Origin: Siderastrea siderea
Taxonomy: Eukaryota; Cnidaria; Anthozoa; Scleractinia; Rhizangiidae
NCBI GenBank assembly: GCA_964030785.1
Contig: OZ034968.1
Location: 33,712,186-33,776,185 of the forward strand
Direction of reading: 5' to 3'
Length of the DNA stretch: 64,000 nt
Shown here piece after piece: positions 19,940 to 31,855 of this stretch (the first letter of the stretch is position 1; the number at the start of each line of letters is the position of its first letter). The notes below the pieces were generated by a model. That model saw nothing but the letters and a program-made list of their open reading frames with translations. It was not told the DNA's origin and ran no database searches. The position numbers and the translations under genes are program-made.

Positions 19940-22366
19940 GCTGTGACGGAAATCACTGCTCGAGGTATGAAAAAGACGTTTTACGATTGCCGCTAAGATT
20001 AACATACGGACCGGACATTCAATGACTTACGCGTAACGCTGTAAATTAATTGGGGTGATAAATGGTGTAGGTGCGATAAAAATTTAATAATAAATTAACG
20101 TTGTTTCATAGATAAGTGGTAAATTAAGTAACACCTTTAAATATAACTTCCTTTACAGTAAAAATATTGAAAGAAAAATAAGCAAATGTTAAAATAAATT
20201 AAGACGAAAACAACCACAAGGCAGCATTTAAGCTGTTCCCTAACTGTAGAATACCTTCTAATCTGAAAAATATAAAGCGTAACCTAAGATTCAACAATGT
20301 TATGCTATAAACCATTTGAATCAAAGCGTTTATAGGCAATAGCAAACATCCCTCTAAAAAATTCAACTCAGCGAGATTGTAATGTTCGGACTTTGTTACA
20401 TATGTTTTAAGAAGGTCGTTTTGTTTCTCCCGAATACAGAGCTGGAGTTAAAGCCTAACGCGAGGCTTGTTTATTTCACTCCCGTTCGGCCCTTTGACCT
20501 GCATACTTTAATATTGAGAGAGTTCTAAAGAGACAAAACGAAGTTTTTGGGACACGTCTAGCACTATCTTTTAGGTTTTTGTTTCAGAATTTTAGACTAG
20601 ACTAGAATCGCTTACAGGTACGTTAATGGCCAAAATTATAAATTGTTTTTAGGAAGACAGAAAAACTGTTCATCAAACGATTACTACCAGAAAAAAAAGA
20701 TGCAATTTCTTTGATCCAAAAATAACAACGAGAATTGAAAACGTTTAGAAGCTAAACCGTCACCGTTTACATAAGGCTCTAGATTCCACTGAAGTAAGAC
20801 AGACTTATTTGAGTTCCTTTAAGGATGAATTATCCTTATGTCAGTCACAAAGCAACAAATGGAGTGCGCAAAGTTAAGAATAGGACCTTGTGGTCTACAC
20901 GCAAGACGCGTTAGCTTTGCCTGCATGTCCCGCCAGAGAGGCTAGGTAAGCGTAACCTTTGGAAAGTACACAAACGGCCATTAACATGATTTACTAATTA
21001 GGCTTTCATATCCTTGTGGACTTTTCTTACGTTTAGATACTTGCTTTGTTTGTGACTTGCAGTTGTGCTCTTTGTAATTGTATGCAGCATGGGTCACAAT
21101 TAAACGTGACTTCTAACATGAACCTTCTTCTTCTCTTTTGTTAAAGGACCTGATGTAGTTTTGTACACCAAACGTTATCCAGAAGAATAAGAGAACAAAC
21201 CGGGCCGAGGCTGTTTGTGGACCCGACATAGGCGAGGAGTTCTTGTAGAGTTTTTCAACAGCCCGGAGATGATTCAAAGCCCCTCATAGTGTCTTTTAAC
21301 GTTTGCTTGAAAGTGGCATGCTTAAACAGCGATAGTCTTTTCGCGTTTGTTTGAACACTATTTGAACTTAATGCAATAAATTGAAAAAATGATTACAATA
21401 TGTCCAAGTTCTATAGGAGCAAGGGAATTACAGTACATGTTGAGCAACCAGCGCATGCCAAAAGCATAAATATCGCTATCGATATATGGCAGATAAATTC
21501 TACTCGTGTTTTGAGTGTAAGTGCATTCTTTCTAGGAAAGGGAATCGGACGCTACGTCACTTTACACCTCTCTAGCCGTTGAATTCAGTTGAACTTTGGA
21601 ACATTTTGCTTTTCACGGTAACATTCAATAGCACATACAACAAGGTCAAAAGTCAAGTCTTGATACTTTCTTTAGTCATTTTCTTTACGCTGCTGGAAGA
21701 CTTGTATTCGAATTAGTGTTGCAGTGTTTGCAATACGTTAAGCAAATGCCCAAAGAAAGTGTTTGCTTGAACTTGCTGTATGTGTCCAGAGAAATTAAAA
21801 GTTAATAGTTTCGCGCAAACTGGCTTTTGTAATAGTGAATAATTTAAATCACTGACCTTGCCTTAGAAAACATTTTGATTATTTATATCCAAAGTGTTGT
21901 CATCCATTGTTAACCGTTCTTCGCCTTGAGCAAAAACGTTGACTGAGCTTCTTATAAATTTGCATGCGTGAATCGCATTAATGAGTTCTTCGTGGCCCTA
22001 GTGCCCTACAAAGAGTAAAATAGGAGGATAAAAACGATATAGAACTTTAAAACTCATTTTCTATGAATAAAGACTTCGATGAAGTTATAAGTCATTTTAG
22101 AGACAATTGTGACAATAAAATGTTGAATTTTAATTACATTGTATCGAGCTTTGTTCAACCTACTTTTTCTGGCACGTTCACTATTGTAAAATGAGCTATC
22201 AAACCAGTTTGGAGACAGTCATTTGTGAGTCCGTATCATTAACACCATTGGATGGTGAAAAATTTCAATGCTTTGCCTAAATTCCATTGAAAAAGCAACA
22301 AAATTGAAAAGCAAATTTCACGCATGGAAAATTTTTTAAATTCCTCATTATTAACATTAAGGTAGT
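19940..22366. other. Intergenic region after gene 1
   Basis: AT-rich DNA beginning with the presumed 3' UTR of gene 1. I see no gene, RNA or clear repeat. The one short open frame (near 21.4 kb) has no recognisable content. Confidence 0.5.
20089..20094 (+). promoter_or_regulatory. Candidate polyadenylation signal of gene 1
   Basis: AATAAA lies 150 bases after the gene 1 stop codon, the first such hexamer downstream. Confidence 0.45.
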
Positions 22367-23020
22367 AAAAAAGGCGGGAAAGTGCGCGCCGCTGATACGT
22401 TTTCGCGCCAAAAATTTACCCTACTTGTGCCATTTTCCTCAAAAGAGAAGGTATGTCTAGAAAATTCACAACATTCTTGTTTTTAAAAGGTAAATTTGAA
22501 CAATCTTCACTACAGACAGAAACAGTTTAAAAAAAAAATGTCCCATAAACACCGGAAAAAGCACAGAAACGATATTCCCCTCAACTACATAGAAGTTCTT
22601 GAAGGTACCAAAGCAGGTGTAGCGGTAAGCAGTGCATTTGCAGAGGCTGGATTTTAATAATAGGTTAAACTACTTCAAAAAGGTGAAAATACTCTTTAAC
22701 AACAGGTAGTACGTGCTCCCTTTGAAAAACTTATCGCGGGGGATAAAGAAAAGCCACAGCTCGCTCTCAGTGCTAGCGACTCGAAGACAAAGACTCGTGC
22801 TAGAGCCCATGTTTTTGCTTACCAAACAGAAATGCGTGTAGCAATTAGTTTAAGGACCTTCCATTGCCAGCTCTCTTAAAGAGACGTAAAAAGATGTTCA
22901 TTACGTGTTCCAATCAAAGTCTCCAGTGAGGCAAACTGAACGATTTTGTAGACATTCATTAGAATATGGCCACTTTTGGCGCCAAAACCGAAGTGACTGC
23001 TCATATTTTCCCGCCTTTTT
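22367..23020. repeat. Inverted repeat with paired E2F-like sites
   Basis: The left end has AAAAAAGGCGGGAAA (22367-22381), an 18-base spacer and TTTTCGCGCCAAAA (22400-22413). The right end has the mirror image: TTTTGGCGCCAAAA (22974-22987), an 18-base spacer and TTTTCCCGCCTTTTT (23006-23020). It may be a miniature transposon or a compact promoter region. The motifs match the known E2F consensus TTTSSCGC in all four places. Confidence 0.5.
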
Positions 23021-24143
23021 CTGGTCTTGAGGTAAACACTCGTGTATTTCAAGACATTTCCATGTGTGCAATTCCATTTTTAATGGCGTTTAGGTGAAGC
23101 ATTTAAAAGTTAAAATCGATTAACCTTATCCTGAATTGTTTTGTCCAGGGTACTAATGACAGCAACGCCATGGGTTTGCCCATCCCTTTGAGCTCTTTTA
23201 CCTATAAAAGGCCATAAAATGTTTCATCTGTGATTCACAGACATCGTCATTCCTCAGAATCACTTCCCTTAAGGCATCATCAAGCATACAAACTCGCAAT
23301 GAATCAGCTGTCTTAATAGCTGCATAGTTCAACTAGGCCAGTTCCTGGGTATTGCAAAGTCATGGTTTCAAGCATAATTTTTTTTCCAGCCAGGCTTTCT
23401 TTGTTCTGAACTTCCTAAAAGCATTTATTAACAAAGATCTTAAATTTTACTGATTAAATGTGCCGTCTACAGTTGACATATGTGATCACTGAACCTGTAT
23501 TAACTTTCACAAAATACAAGAAGTATTACCGGTAGGTACTTCTAGATACGTTGTGTTAAATAGATTGGTCTCTAGGATTCTTATTAACCAACAACTATAC
23601 AGCTTCGCTGCACAGGCCTGCAAAAGTAAAACAATGAAAGGGAGAGGGGTGGAGGGGGCATCAAGATTCTTACCTCAGCTATTTTTTTTTAACATAAGAC
23701 CATTGAAATCATCTATCTGACTTCACAATCTCCCCAACCACTTCTGGCAAAAGTTGTACTTTTCACAGCAAAGGGATCAAGAAAACCTCCAGGGGCATTA
23801 GACCTGGCTATCGTTTCCCACCTCTCATGGTGCAGAATACATTATTGTTACTCAAGATACGAGCCCAATTGGTAGTTTACCATACCTTTGATGTGATTGC
23901 TGCCACCCCCCCCCCCCTACATCTTATCCACATCCTTCTGCCTGTGATAACATGAATCCCTGATAGTGTGAGGTGTGAATTGCCCCCTTTTTCTCATCCT
24001 CACCCCTTTCCCATCCCTCTTTCCTTGGTCAACCACCCGCCTGTGTGATGAAGAGCGTGACGAAATATTTTGACCTTAGTGTGACTCAGTTATGTAAAAC
24101 CCAAATAGTTATTTAATCGGGTATCTGCTGAAAAAAATGTAGA
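23021..24143. other. Intergenic region left of the Penelope element
   Basis: No gene seen. It contains T-rich and C-rich tracts, including a run of about 13 C near 23908-23922. Confidence 0.5.
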
Positions 24144-24155
24144 AGTTTATTTTCA
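24144..24155. repeat. Target site duplication, left copy
   Basis: AGTTTATTTTCA, repeated exactly at 26128-26139 on the other side of the Penelope-like element. Confidence 0.7.
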
Positions 24156-24200
24156 TAATTCGGTAAATTGTGATCGTCCGGGTGAGTGTAGTCCTGAGAA
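24153..24200 (+). repeat. Left 48-bp terminal inverted repeat of the Penelope element
   Basis: Exact reverse complement of 26053-26100, checked base by base. It overlaps the last three bases of the left target duplication. Confidence 0.85.
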
Positions 24201-24204
24201 GGAC

Positions 24205-24275
24205 TGTTTGAGGTGACATTGACTGACGTTTCGACAACCTGAGCGGAAGTCATCATCAGAGTCAAGTGAACTGTG
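24205..24275 (-). ncRNA. Hammerhead-ribozyme-like motif of the Penelope element
   Basis: On the minus strand the core CTGATGA (24259-24253) is followed by a 20-base segment, then GAAA (24232-24229) and CGTCAGTC, with short complementary flanks (TGAC before the core, GTCA after). Penelope-like elements are known to carry minimal hammerhead ribozymes in their pseudo-LTRs at this place. One extra base between CTGATGA and a GAC/GTC stem II departs from the canonical core, so this copy may be inactive. Confidence 0.45.
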
Positions 24276-24470
24276 AATCGTCAGTAGATGTTATAAGTCT
24301 CTGGTCGTTGTCCTGATTGGTCGACGATCTCGTGATGTTATTGGTCGTCTGTCAGTTAAGCCGTGATGTTATTGGCTGTGAAGACTGTAGAACGTGATTG
24401 GTGCGTTTCGATCCGTCTTTTGTTAGTCAAATGTCCGTTGGTCTATTGTTAGTCAAATAAGTCGGTTTGT

Positions 24471-26051
24471 CTATTGTTTGTCTGTCTTGTTATTGTCAGC
24501 AATCAGTCGTTTGTAAGGTGCAGGTAGCTGTTGGCAACGGTTCAGTGGTGTTTGTTCTAAGTTAGTAAACCAGCTTTCCAGACTGATTCGTTGATAGTAG
24601 TCCGTACTGTAGGTAACGCATTCAGCAGAGTCCCAGTCGATTCTGTGGTTTGTTTTTAAATGGTGCTCAGCAATGTGATTGTTGATATCACCATTTCTAG
24701 TCGCTCGTTTGTGTTCAGTCAGTCGGACGTTCAGATTTCTGCCGGTCTCACCAATATAAGTGGCCTGGCAGTCGCAGCATTTGATTTTATAAACTGCTCC
24801 CCGTCTGTCGCTCGGTTCGTCTTTGTCTTTAACGTTCGTCAGTAGCTGTCGTAAAGTAGTGATAGGTTTGTGAGCAACGCGGATGTTGTAGGGTTGTAGG
24901 ATTCGTGCGATAGTTTCAGAAGTCCCTTTGATGTAAGGTATGGTTGCAGTAGTGACAGGTGTCGTGTTAGTGTTTGTAGCGTTTGGTTCGGAGTTTCTGT
25001 AAGTGTTGTGTCTAATAAAGTCCCCGTTGTAATTGTTCTTGTTGAAAACGTTGTCTAAGTACTTGATTTCGTCCGTTAAGCTGTCAGGTGAGTCACAAAC
25101 TAGTTGTGCGCGTCTTGTCAGGGTCCGTATAGTCGTAGCTTTGTGAGAAGTTGGGTTGTAAGATGATTGGTCGAGTAGTCTGTCGGTATGTGTCGGTTTT
25201 CTGTAAATTGTCGTCCGTAGTTCGTTTTTGTCGCGCGTAACTAAGCAGTCTAGAAAAGGTATTTTACCATTTTCCTCGATCTCCTTAGTAAACTGTATGT
25301 CGGCGTTTTGTCCGTTGAGGTGTTCGTGAAAATCGTCGATTTCGTCTTTGTGTACGGCTGTAAAGGTATCGTCAACGTAACGTAGCCAGAGTGGTAGTGT
25401 TCGTTTGTAAGTTGCGAGGACTCGTTCCTCGATGTTTTGCATAACGATTTCTGCAACAACAACGGAAACTGGTGAGCCCATAGCTGTTCCGTGCAACTGT
25501 TTGTAGTGCGTGCCGTTGTACTGAAAATACGTAGAAGTAAGACAAAGGTTCAGTAAGTCCATTAAGTCGTCTGTAGGTAGTGGTAGTTCAATAGTAGAGT
25601 TGTTGATGGCGGTCTCAGTGCAGTCTAGAGCCAGTTGAAGTGGAATACTGGTGAACAGTGATTTCACATCAAAAGACACTAGTTTGTAGTCGTCAGGTAC
25701 TTGTACTGTCTTGATTGCGTCGATAAAGTTCTCAGTCGACTGTAGTTTGTGTCGTGATTCGTCGGTCAAAGGTTTCAGTACGGTAGCCAAGTATTTGGAC
25801 AGTTGGTAAGTCGGGGACCCACAGAACGAGACTATGGGTCGCATGGGTATGTTAGGTTTGTGCAGTTTCGGTAGTCCGTAAAGTTTCGGTGGTTGTGGTA
25901 CACGGCACCTCAGTCTGTTGTAGCGTTGAATGTCAATAGCGTCAGTTTTCTTGAGGTCAAGTAGTTTGCTGTTAAGTTTGCGTTGAAGTGCTGGCGTCGG
26001 GTCTCGCTTAAGTATTTGGTAGGTCTGTTTGTCGTTAACAAGTGCGTCCAT
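24471..26051 (-). CDS. Penelope-like RT / GIY-YIG endonuclease (526 aa, N-terminally truncated)
   Basis: Reverse transcriptase with C-terminal GIY-YIG nuclease, the hallmark order of Penelope-like elements. Seen: PKLYGLPKLHKP (55-66), MRPIVSFCGSP (70-80), the first catalytic Asp in SFDVKSLFTSIP (126-136), HGTAMGSPVS (188-196), catalytic YVDD (225-228), FLDCLV and TIYRKPTHTD (266-290), then a GIY-YIG domain with GAVYKIKC (418-425), TYIGETGR (431-438), RLTEHK and a late Glu in RISLESWF. The frame has no internal stop. Full-length family proteins are considerably longer, and the start here falls just before the first RT motifs, abutting the inverted 3' copy, so the protein is truncated. Its role is target-primed reverse transcription. 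This copy is unlikely to be autonomous, though its catalytic residues look intact. Confidence 0.9.
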   Translation of the reverse strand: MDALVNDKQTYQILKRDPTPALQRKLNSKLLDLKKTDAIDIQRYNRLRCRVPQPPKLYGLPKLHKPNIPMRPIVSFCGSPTYQLSKYLATVLKPLTDESRHKLQSTENFIDAIKTVQVPDDYKLVSFDVKSLFTSIPLQLALDCTETAINNSTIELPLPTDDLMDLLNLCLTSTYFQYNGTHYKQLHGTAMGSPVSVVVAEIVMQNIEERVLATYKRTLPLWLRYVDDTFTAVHKDEIDDFHEHLNGQNADIQFTKEIEENGKIPFLDCLVTRDKNELRTTIYRKPTHTDRLLDQSSYNPTSHKATTIRTLTRRAQLVCDSPDSLTDEIKYLDNVFNKNNYNGDFIRHNTYRNSEPNATNTNTTPVTTATIPYIKGTSETIARILQPYNIRVAHKPITTLRQLLTNVKDKDEPSDRRGAVYKIKCCDCQATYIGETGRNLNVRLTEHKRATRNGDINNHIAEHHLKTNHRIDWDSAECVTYSTDYYQRISLESWFTNLEQTPLNRCQQLPAPYKRLIADNNKTDKQ

Positions 26052-26052
26052 T

Positions 26053-26100
26053 TTCTCAGGACTACACTCACCCGGACGATCACAATTTACCGAATTATGA
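26053..26100 (-). repeat. Right 48-bp terminal inverted repeat of the Penelope element
   Basis: Exact reverse complement of 24153-24200. It ends 2 bases before the start codon of the RT frame. Confidence 0.85.
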
Positions 26101-26127
26101 TATGACTCCTGGGTTCAAACCATTTAC

Positions 26128-26139
26128 AGTTTATTTTCA
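26128..26139. repeat. Target site duplication, right copy
   Basis: AGTTTATTTTCA, identical to 24144-24155. Confidence 0.7.
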
Positions 26140-26548
26140 GGCCATGATTTGATGAGTGATTTGATGCGAGCAAGACCCTTACCAGCTTTTGAGTTTAAAT
26201 GTCATAATGTTTACATGCAATGTTGCATGTGAATGAGTGCCGCCTCGAATCATTGGCTTTCAAAGCTCGCTAGCACCTTCGCCCTTAAGGTGAAGTTAAC
26301 TTCATTGAATTCCTTGTATTTTTTTTTCACCACATTCCCCAAAAAATGCTGCATTTCACTGTTGAATATGTGACCTTGTTTGTTTGGTAGAGCAAAAACC
26401 AGAAGTTTGGCGCGAGTAACCCATGATACATTATTGTACTACCAAAATGCGAAAGCCAACAATTTGAGCTCAGGCATTCATTCGCATTTCAAAGGTGCAA
26501 TACATTTGAAACATTATGCACAACTTTTTAGCATGTGCATGCGAGTGC
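26140..26548. other. Spacer between two mobile elements
   Basis: I see no gene, RNA or repeat in this stretch. Confidence 0.5.
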
Positions 26549-27609
26549 TACAGTATTGTGCAAAAGTAATACAAGCGAAATGCACAAATTTTGTTCTTTG
26601 TTCTCGGGAAAGCCGGGAAAAGCCACGAATTTCATCGAAATTCGCTTGCCCCGTACGAAATTTCTTGGCCTGACAGAACCAAAATCAGGCCTAACAAAGG
26701 CCTGATATAGTACACCAGAGGCTAACAAGAAGCGAAATTTAGCCTAACAATTTTATGTTAGGCTCCTAGCTGAAAGAGCATGACAAAAAGAAGTCTAATG
26801 TTAGGTTACTTGTCAGTCTCCAGTTGGACTAACAAGAGCCTTAAAAACAGAGGGTCGTGTAAGGGTTTTGTCGTCAGCCTAACATGAACCATAAATTAGC
26901 CCAAAATATTTTTGCCTGTTAGAAATGTGACTCCCAACCTTACAATCCACCAAACATAAACCATACTTTTGGAGGGTTTTTACGTCACGTCAGCTCCTTT
27001 AACTTGTTTGTGCATTTGACAGGTAAAATTACCTCGACACCTTAAAAACTGCCCATTGCACTTAGACTTAGGTTTCAAATTGACGTTTGACGGTTGGTAA
27101 AATATTTTCTGCGCCTGACCCCCGGGGCCTGACCCGCGTTGGTTTTAATTTGTTACTTGACGGTTGGAGTTCGTTGCAGAGTAGCTGTGTCCGCGCGTAG
27201 TCATGCATATGCCCTGAAAACTGCTCAGTAAATTTGCCATCTACGCCGGGCTCTCAAAATAGGGCCTCGGCAATGCGATCGACAAAAAAGTGCTCGTTGT
27301 TTATCAACAAATCTGTCACTGGTGAAATTATCCCCATCGAGCATTGTCAATGGGATTTATCGTCCCCGAAACCGTCAACCGGTCAGGAGATGGCTGCCAA
27401 CCTTCGCGTCGCTTAATTCTCTCTTCACTTCTCGGGGTGAAAAAGCGACTCGCTCAGAGAGGCGTTTTATCAGTTATATCCGTTCAAGCCCTAAACCGCT
27501 GTAAAAACACTGGGAAACGGACGACGGGCCTGAAGCCGTAGGTGAGTTCAAAAGACAACTTTATTTTACACCGATTCAGCACATTTTTAGCGCAAGTAAT
27601 ATTTTCTAT

Positions 27610-30027
27610 ACTAGAAATACGTGACTCGCAGAACCTCGCGAAGCTCAGGCACGGGTGCACCACAAAATTGAGCAATGGGGGTGGGGAGGGGATAGAATTT
27701 TGCTTTAACTGGAGGTGTGGATGGGTGGCCACAATGGTCCCCAATTGGGAGTTAAGATCAACATTCTGGTTCCCATTCGCTTCCATGTAACTTGCATCCA
27801 ATCCTGTGTCATGTATACGAAAATACGTTCAGCCCCTCCCCCCCCCCCACCTCTCTTCATTCTGACATAAGGTAAATTGCTCTCTAGAGAGCACGTATAG
27901 TATTGCTGTGGACCTGTTGTCCAAGACAATATGTGTGGTGTTTCTGTTTATTTTGGTTGTGTGAGAGTAGGTTATCAGAAATGCAGTTCAAATTCCAATT
28001 GGAACTTGTTATCTCCAACATTAACCCGGCCATTTCCTTTGGATTCTGTTGTACAGTTTTTGTTCTATTTACTGGGTATTGACAAGTGTCAATAGCTAAA
28101 ACAATACATTATTTCCCTTGACTGGTTGAGATACTGTAGCAGGAGTCCCTTACTGCTGAAGAGTGATGTGGCGCATTAAAAAAATTATCCATTTTTACCC
28201 AAAAAATTTTTGGGTTAAATTGAAATGAGTATAATACAGAATAATGGCAAGCAAAGCACAGAGTTTCATATTGATGTTGTAGCATGTTTATTCATTCCCC
28301 CAACATACTATAGAAATTGGATTAGATAATTTTCACAATAATATAATGCATTAACCCTTGAAGCCCCAGTGACCAGCATCTCCCTACAATAACAATGCTT
28401 TAATTAGGTCATCAGAATTAAGGAAATTATTGATCACCAAACATGAATAGTGTTAACGTCAGTAGAAGGAAGTTCTCTGCACTAGTACTACAAGAAATGT
28501 ATGAAGACCAGTAAGGAGAATTTGCAGGTTTACACTGGGGCTTAGGGAGGTCAATTGGTGTGAAAAGCAAGAGTAGCTAATTAAGGGAAAGGGTGAGTGT
28601 AGATTATAGCATGTGAAACCTTCAGAAGTAAGACAAACTTTCACATAGACAAATCATGTTGAAGGTGATCAGGATCTCAATTCCCATGAATTTGGTGCTT
28701 GTTTGTGCACTGCGAGGAGAGCTGTGATGCTGGTCACTGTATGTAGCATGAAATTATTATCATAATTAATTTTAAGCAGTAATGTTTGTTTCACATCAAA
28801 TACATGCAGGTATTTTCCCAATCCCCGCTACACATTTTAAAGTGGTAATTGTCAGGCAGAGCAATACTTGTAAGTGCATTTCCAAACCAAATTGTGAACA
28901 GAAATTGTCCTTTCTGATCCATCTGAATATTATTTTTTTTACTATTAACAGGGTCAAACTATATCCATAACGGAAAACATAAACTTTTATAAATTCCTAC
29001 TGATCCAATATCAATTATTTCTTTCAAATATTTTTTCGGGAACGTCCTAAACTTAAAATTTAAATTCTTTTTACTGCTCATACACAAATATGCAAGTTGT
29101 TTGGGGAACTTAAACCTATTTTGTGAATAATTTCATTTCTCTTGTGTAATCTGTAATTTTGATCATACTTGGAAAAGTAATTATACGTTAATAATAATTA
29201 CTGGTACATCAAGAGTAAAGATAATGGTAGAGAGAGGAAATACTTTTGAGCCAACCTGTTCAGTCACGTCCGTCCGTTGGAAAGGTATATTTCTAGCAAA
29301 AGTATTTTGATGATCGTGTGTTTTTTCTCGCCTCTTGTTGCTTCTAGAACAAAATCATTTTGTCGAAGCACTTCTTGTCGGTGTCACCGGTCCTGATCGG
29401 TTTCAGCACACATTTTCTCGAAGAGTTTGTAGCCGCTGAGTTCATTCTTATTATTCAATTGGTGTGACTGAGTTATAATATTCGAAGACCTTGTATCGAT
29501 TCTCGCGTTGTTGGGGAATTTCGTTTTGTTGCAGCGCTGTGCTATCAAGCTAAATTTAAGCTACGTTATGTATGTTCCAAGATTTCTCGCCTGTGATATT
29601 ACAGTCTCCTGTTTGTGTCCTGCTGATGGCTTTAGTCTTCGCTAGGCTGTTATCGGAAAACGATGTTCTATACCCGTGCTTTCTTGTCGTCGACTCTTTC
29701 GCCTTCGTTGTTCGCGCTGAATTTCAAGTCGGCGTTCACGCTTAGTTTCAGTTGTAAATCTCCCCCAGAATGGATTTTCAGCTACTTGTTAAATCAGGCG
29801 TTGCTTGCTTGTTCACAGACGATGAATAAACATATCAGCACCCAAATGAACGCAGCGAAGCAAGCAAGAAATGAAGAACCGCCGAAGAAACATGAGTGCA
29901 CAACTGTCAGCGGTCGCGATTTGGTTTTGTTGCTAGGCAACTGTGCGGACACCATCGAAATATAGACGGGCAGATCGAGATTTGACCGCCCTAAGCGATC
30001 CTTGCGCGAACCCCACGCGACAAATTT
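27610..30027. repeat. 2.4-kb tandem duplication, copy A
   Basis: Starts ACTAGAAATACGTGACTCGC and ends CACGCGACAAATTT. It matches copy B along its whole length with small indels, by eye about nine positions in ten. The short frame intact in copy B near 31.7 kb is interrupted by TGA here. Confidence 0.85.
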
Positions 30028-31663
30028 ACTAGAAATACGTGACTCGCAGAACCTCGCGAAGCTCGGGCACGGGTGCACCACAAAATGGATTGATGGGGGT
30101 CGGGAGAGGATAGAATGTCGGTTTAACTGGAGGTGTGAATGGGTGGCCACAATGGTCCCGAATTGTGAGTTAAGATCAACATTCTGGTTCCCAGTCGTTT
30201 CCATGTAACTTGCATCCAATCCTCTGTCATGTGTAAGAAAATACGTTCAGCCCCCCCCCCCCCCCCACTTCTCTTCATTCTGACATCAGGTAAATTGCTC
30301 TCTAGAGAGGATGTATATAGTATTGCTGTGGACCTGTTGTCAGGGCCAATGTGTGGTGTTTCTGTTTATTTTGGTTGGGTGAGAGTATAGGTTTATCAGA
30401 AATGCAGTTGAAATTCCAACTTGGAACTTGTTATCTCCAACATTTACCCAGCCATTTCCTTTAGATTCTGTTGTACAGCTTTTGTTCTATTTACTGGGTA
30501 TTGACAAGTGTCAATAGCTAACACAATTCATTATTTCCCTTGAATGGTTGAGATACTGTAGCAGGAGTCTACTACTGCTGAAGAGTGATGCGGTGTATTA
30601 AAAAAAATTATCCATTTTTACCCAAAAATTGAAAAAAGAATAATACAGAATAATGGCAAGCAAAGCACAGAGTTTCATATTGATGTGGTAGCATGTTTAT
30701 TCATTCCCCCCAACACACTATAAAAATTGGATTAGATAATTGTCACAATAAAATAATAAGTTAACCCTTGAATCCCCAGTTACTAGCATCTCCCTACAAT
30801 AGCAAAGCTTTAATTAGGTCATCAGAATTAAGGAATTGATCACCAAACATGAATAGTGTTAATTTCAGTAGAAAGAAGTTCTCTGCACTAATACTGCAAG
30901 AAATGTATAAAGACCAGTAAGGAGAATTTGCAGGCTTACATTGGGGCTTAGGGAGGTCAGTTGGTATGGAAAGCAAGAGTAGCTAATTAAGGGAAAGGGT
31001 GAATGTAGATTATAGCATGTGAAACCTTCAGAAGTAAGTAAACTTTCACATAGACAGATCATGCTGAAGGTGATCAGGATCTCAATTCCCCTGATTTTGG
31101 TGCTTGCTTGTGCACTGCGAGGAGACCTGTGATGCTGGTCACTGTATGTAGCATGAAATTAGTGTCAATAATTAATGTTAAGCAGTAATTTTTGTTTCAC
31201 ATCAAATACATGCATGTATGTACCTATACCCGCTACACATTTTAAAGTGGTAATTGCTAGGCAGAGCAGTACTTGTAAGTGCATTTCCAAACCAAATTGT
31301 GAACAGAAATTGCCCTTTCTGATCCATCTGAATATTATTTTTAAACTATTAATAGGGTCAATAGCCATAACGGAAAACATAAACTTTTATAAATTCTTAC
31401 TGATCCAATATGAATTATTTCTTTCAAATATTTTTCGGGAACGTCTTAAACTTAGAATTTAAATTCTTTTTACTGCTCATACACAAATATGCAAATTGTT
31501 GTGGGAACTGAAACCTATTTCGTGAAATAATTTCATTTCTCTTGTGTAATCTTTAATTTTGATCATACTTGGAAAAGTAATTACATGTTGATAATAATTA
31601 CTAGTACATCAAGAGTAAAGATAATGGTAGAGAGAGGAAATAATTTTGAGCCAACCTGTTCAG

Positions 31664-31855
31664 TCACCGTCCGTTGGAAAGGTAAATTTCTAGCAAAAGT
31701 ATTTTGATGATCATGCATTTTTTGTCGCCTCTCGTTGCTTCTATAACAAAATCCTTTTGTCGAAGCACTTCTAGTCGGTGTCGCCGGTCCTGATCGGTTT
31801 CAGCACACATTTTCTCGAAGAGTTTGTAGCCGCTGAGTTCAATGTCATTATTCAA
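31664..31855 (-). pseudogene. Short conserved coding fragment in copy B
   Basis: Codes ELSGYKLFEKMCAETDQDRR, then HRLEVLRQKDFV and onward. The equivalent frame in copy A has the same peptide with a stop after DQDR, so coding constraint is uncertain. No family recognised. Confidence 0.3.

Larger units (their letters stand above)
24156..26127 (-). mobile_element. Penelope-like retroelement, 5'-truncated, inverted ends
   Basis: The element lies on the minus strand between 12-bp direct repeats. It contains an RT plus GIY-YIG frame, a 3' region with a hammerhead-like motif, and a 48-bp perfect inverted repeat (24153-24200 against 26053-26100). The right inverted copy sits 2 bases upstream of the first ATG, so the part of the protein normally encoded upstream has been replaced by an inverted copy of the 3' end. 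Penelope elements are known for pseudo-LTRs in either orientation and for 5' truncation, which fits. About 27 further bases lie between the right inverted copy and the target duplication. Confidence 0.8.

Noticed and set aside
27484..30219. Minus-strand frames MDASYMEANGNQNVDL... and MDASYMETTGNQNVDL... in the two 2.4-kb copies
   Set aside because: They occur in both copies only because the DNA is duplicated. They cross C runs and differ by frame-changing indels, and no family is recognised.
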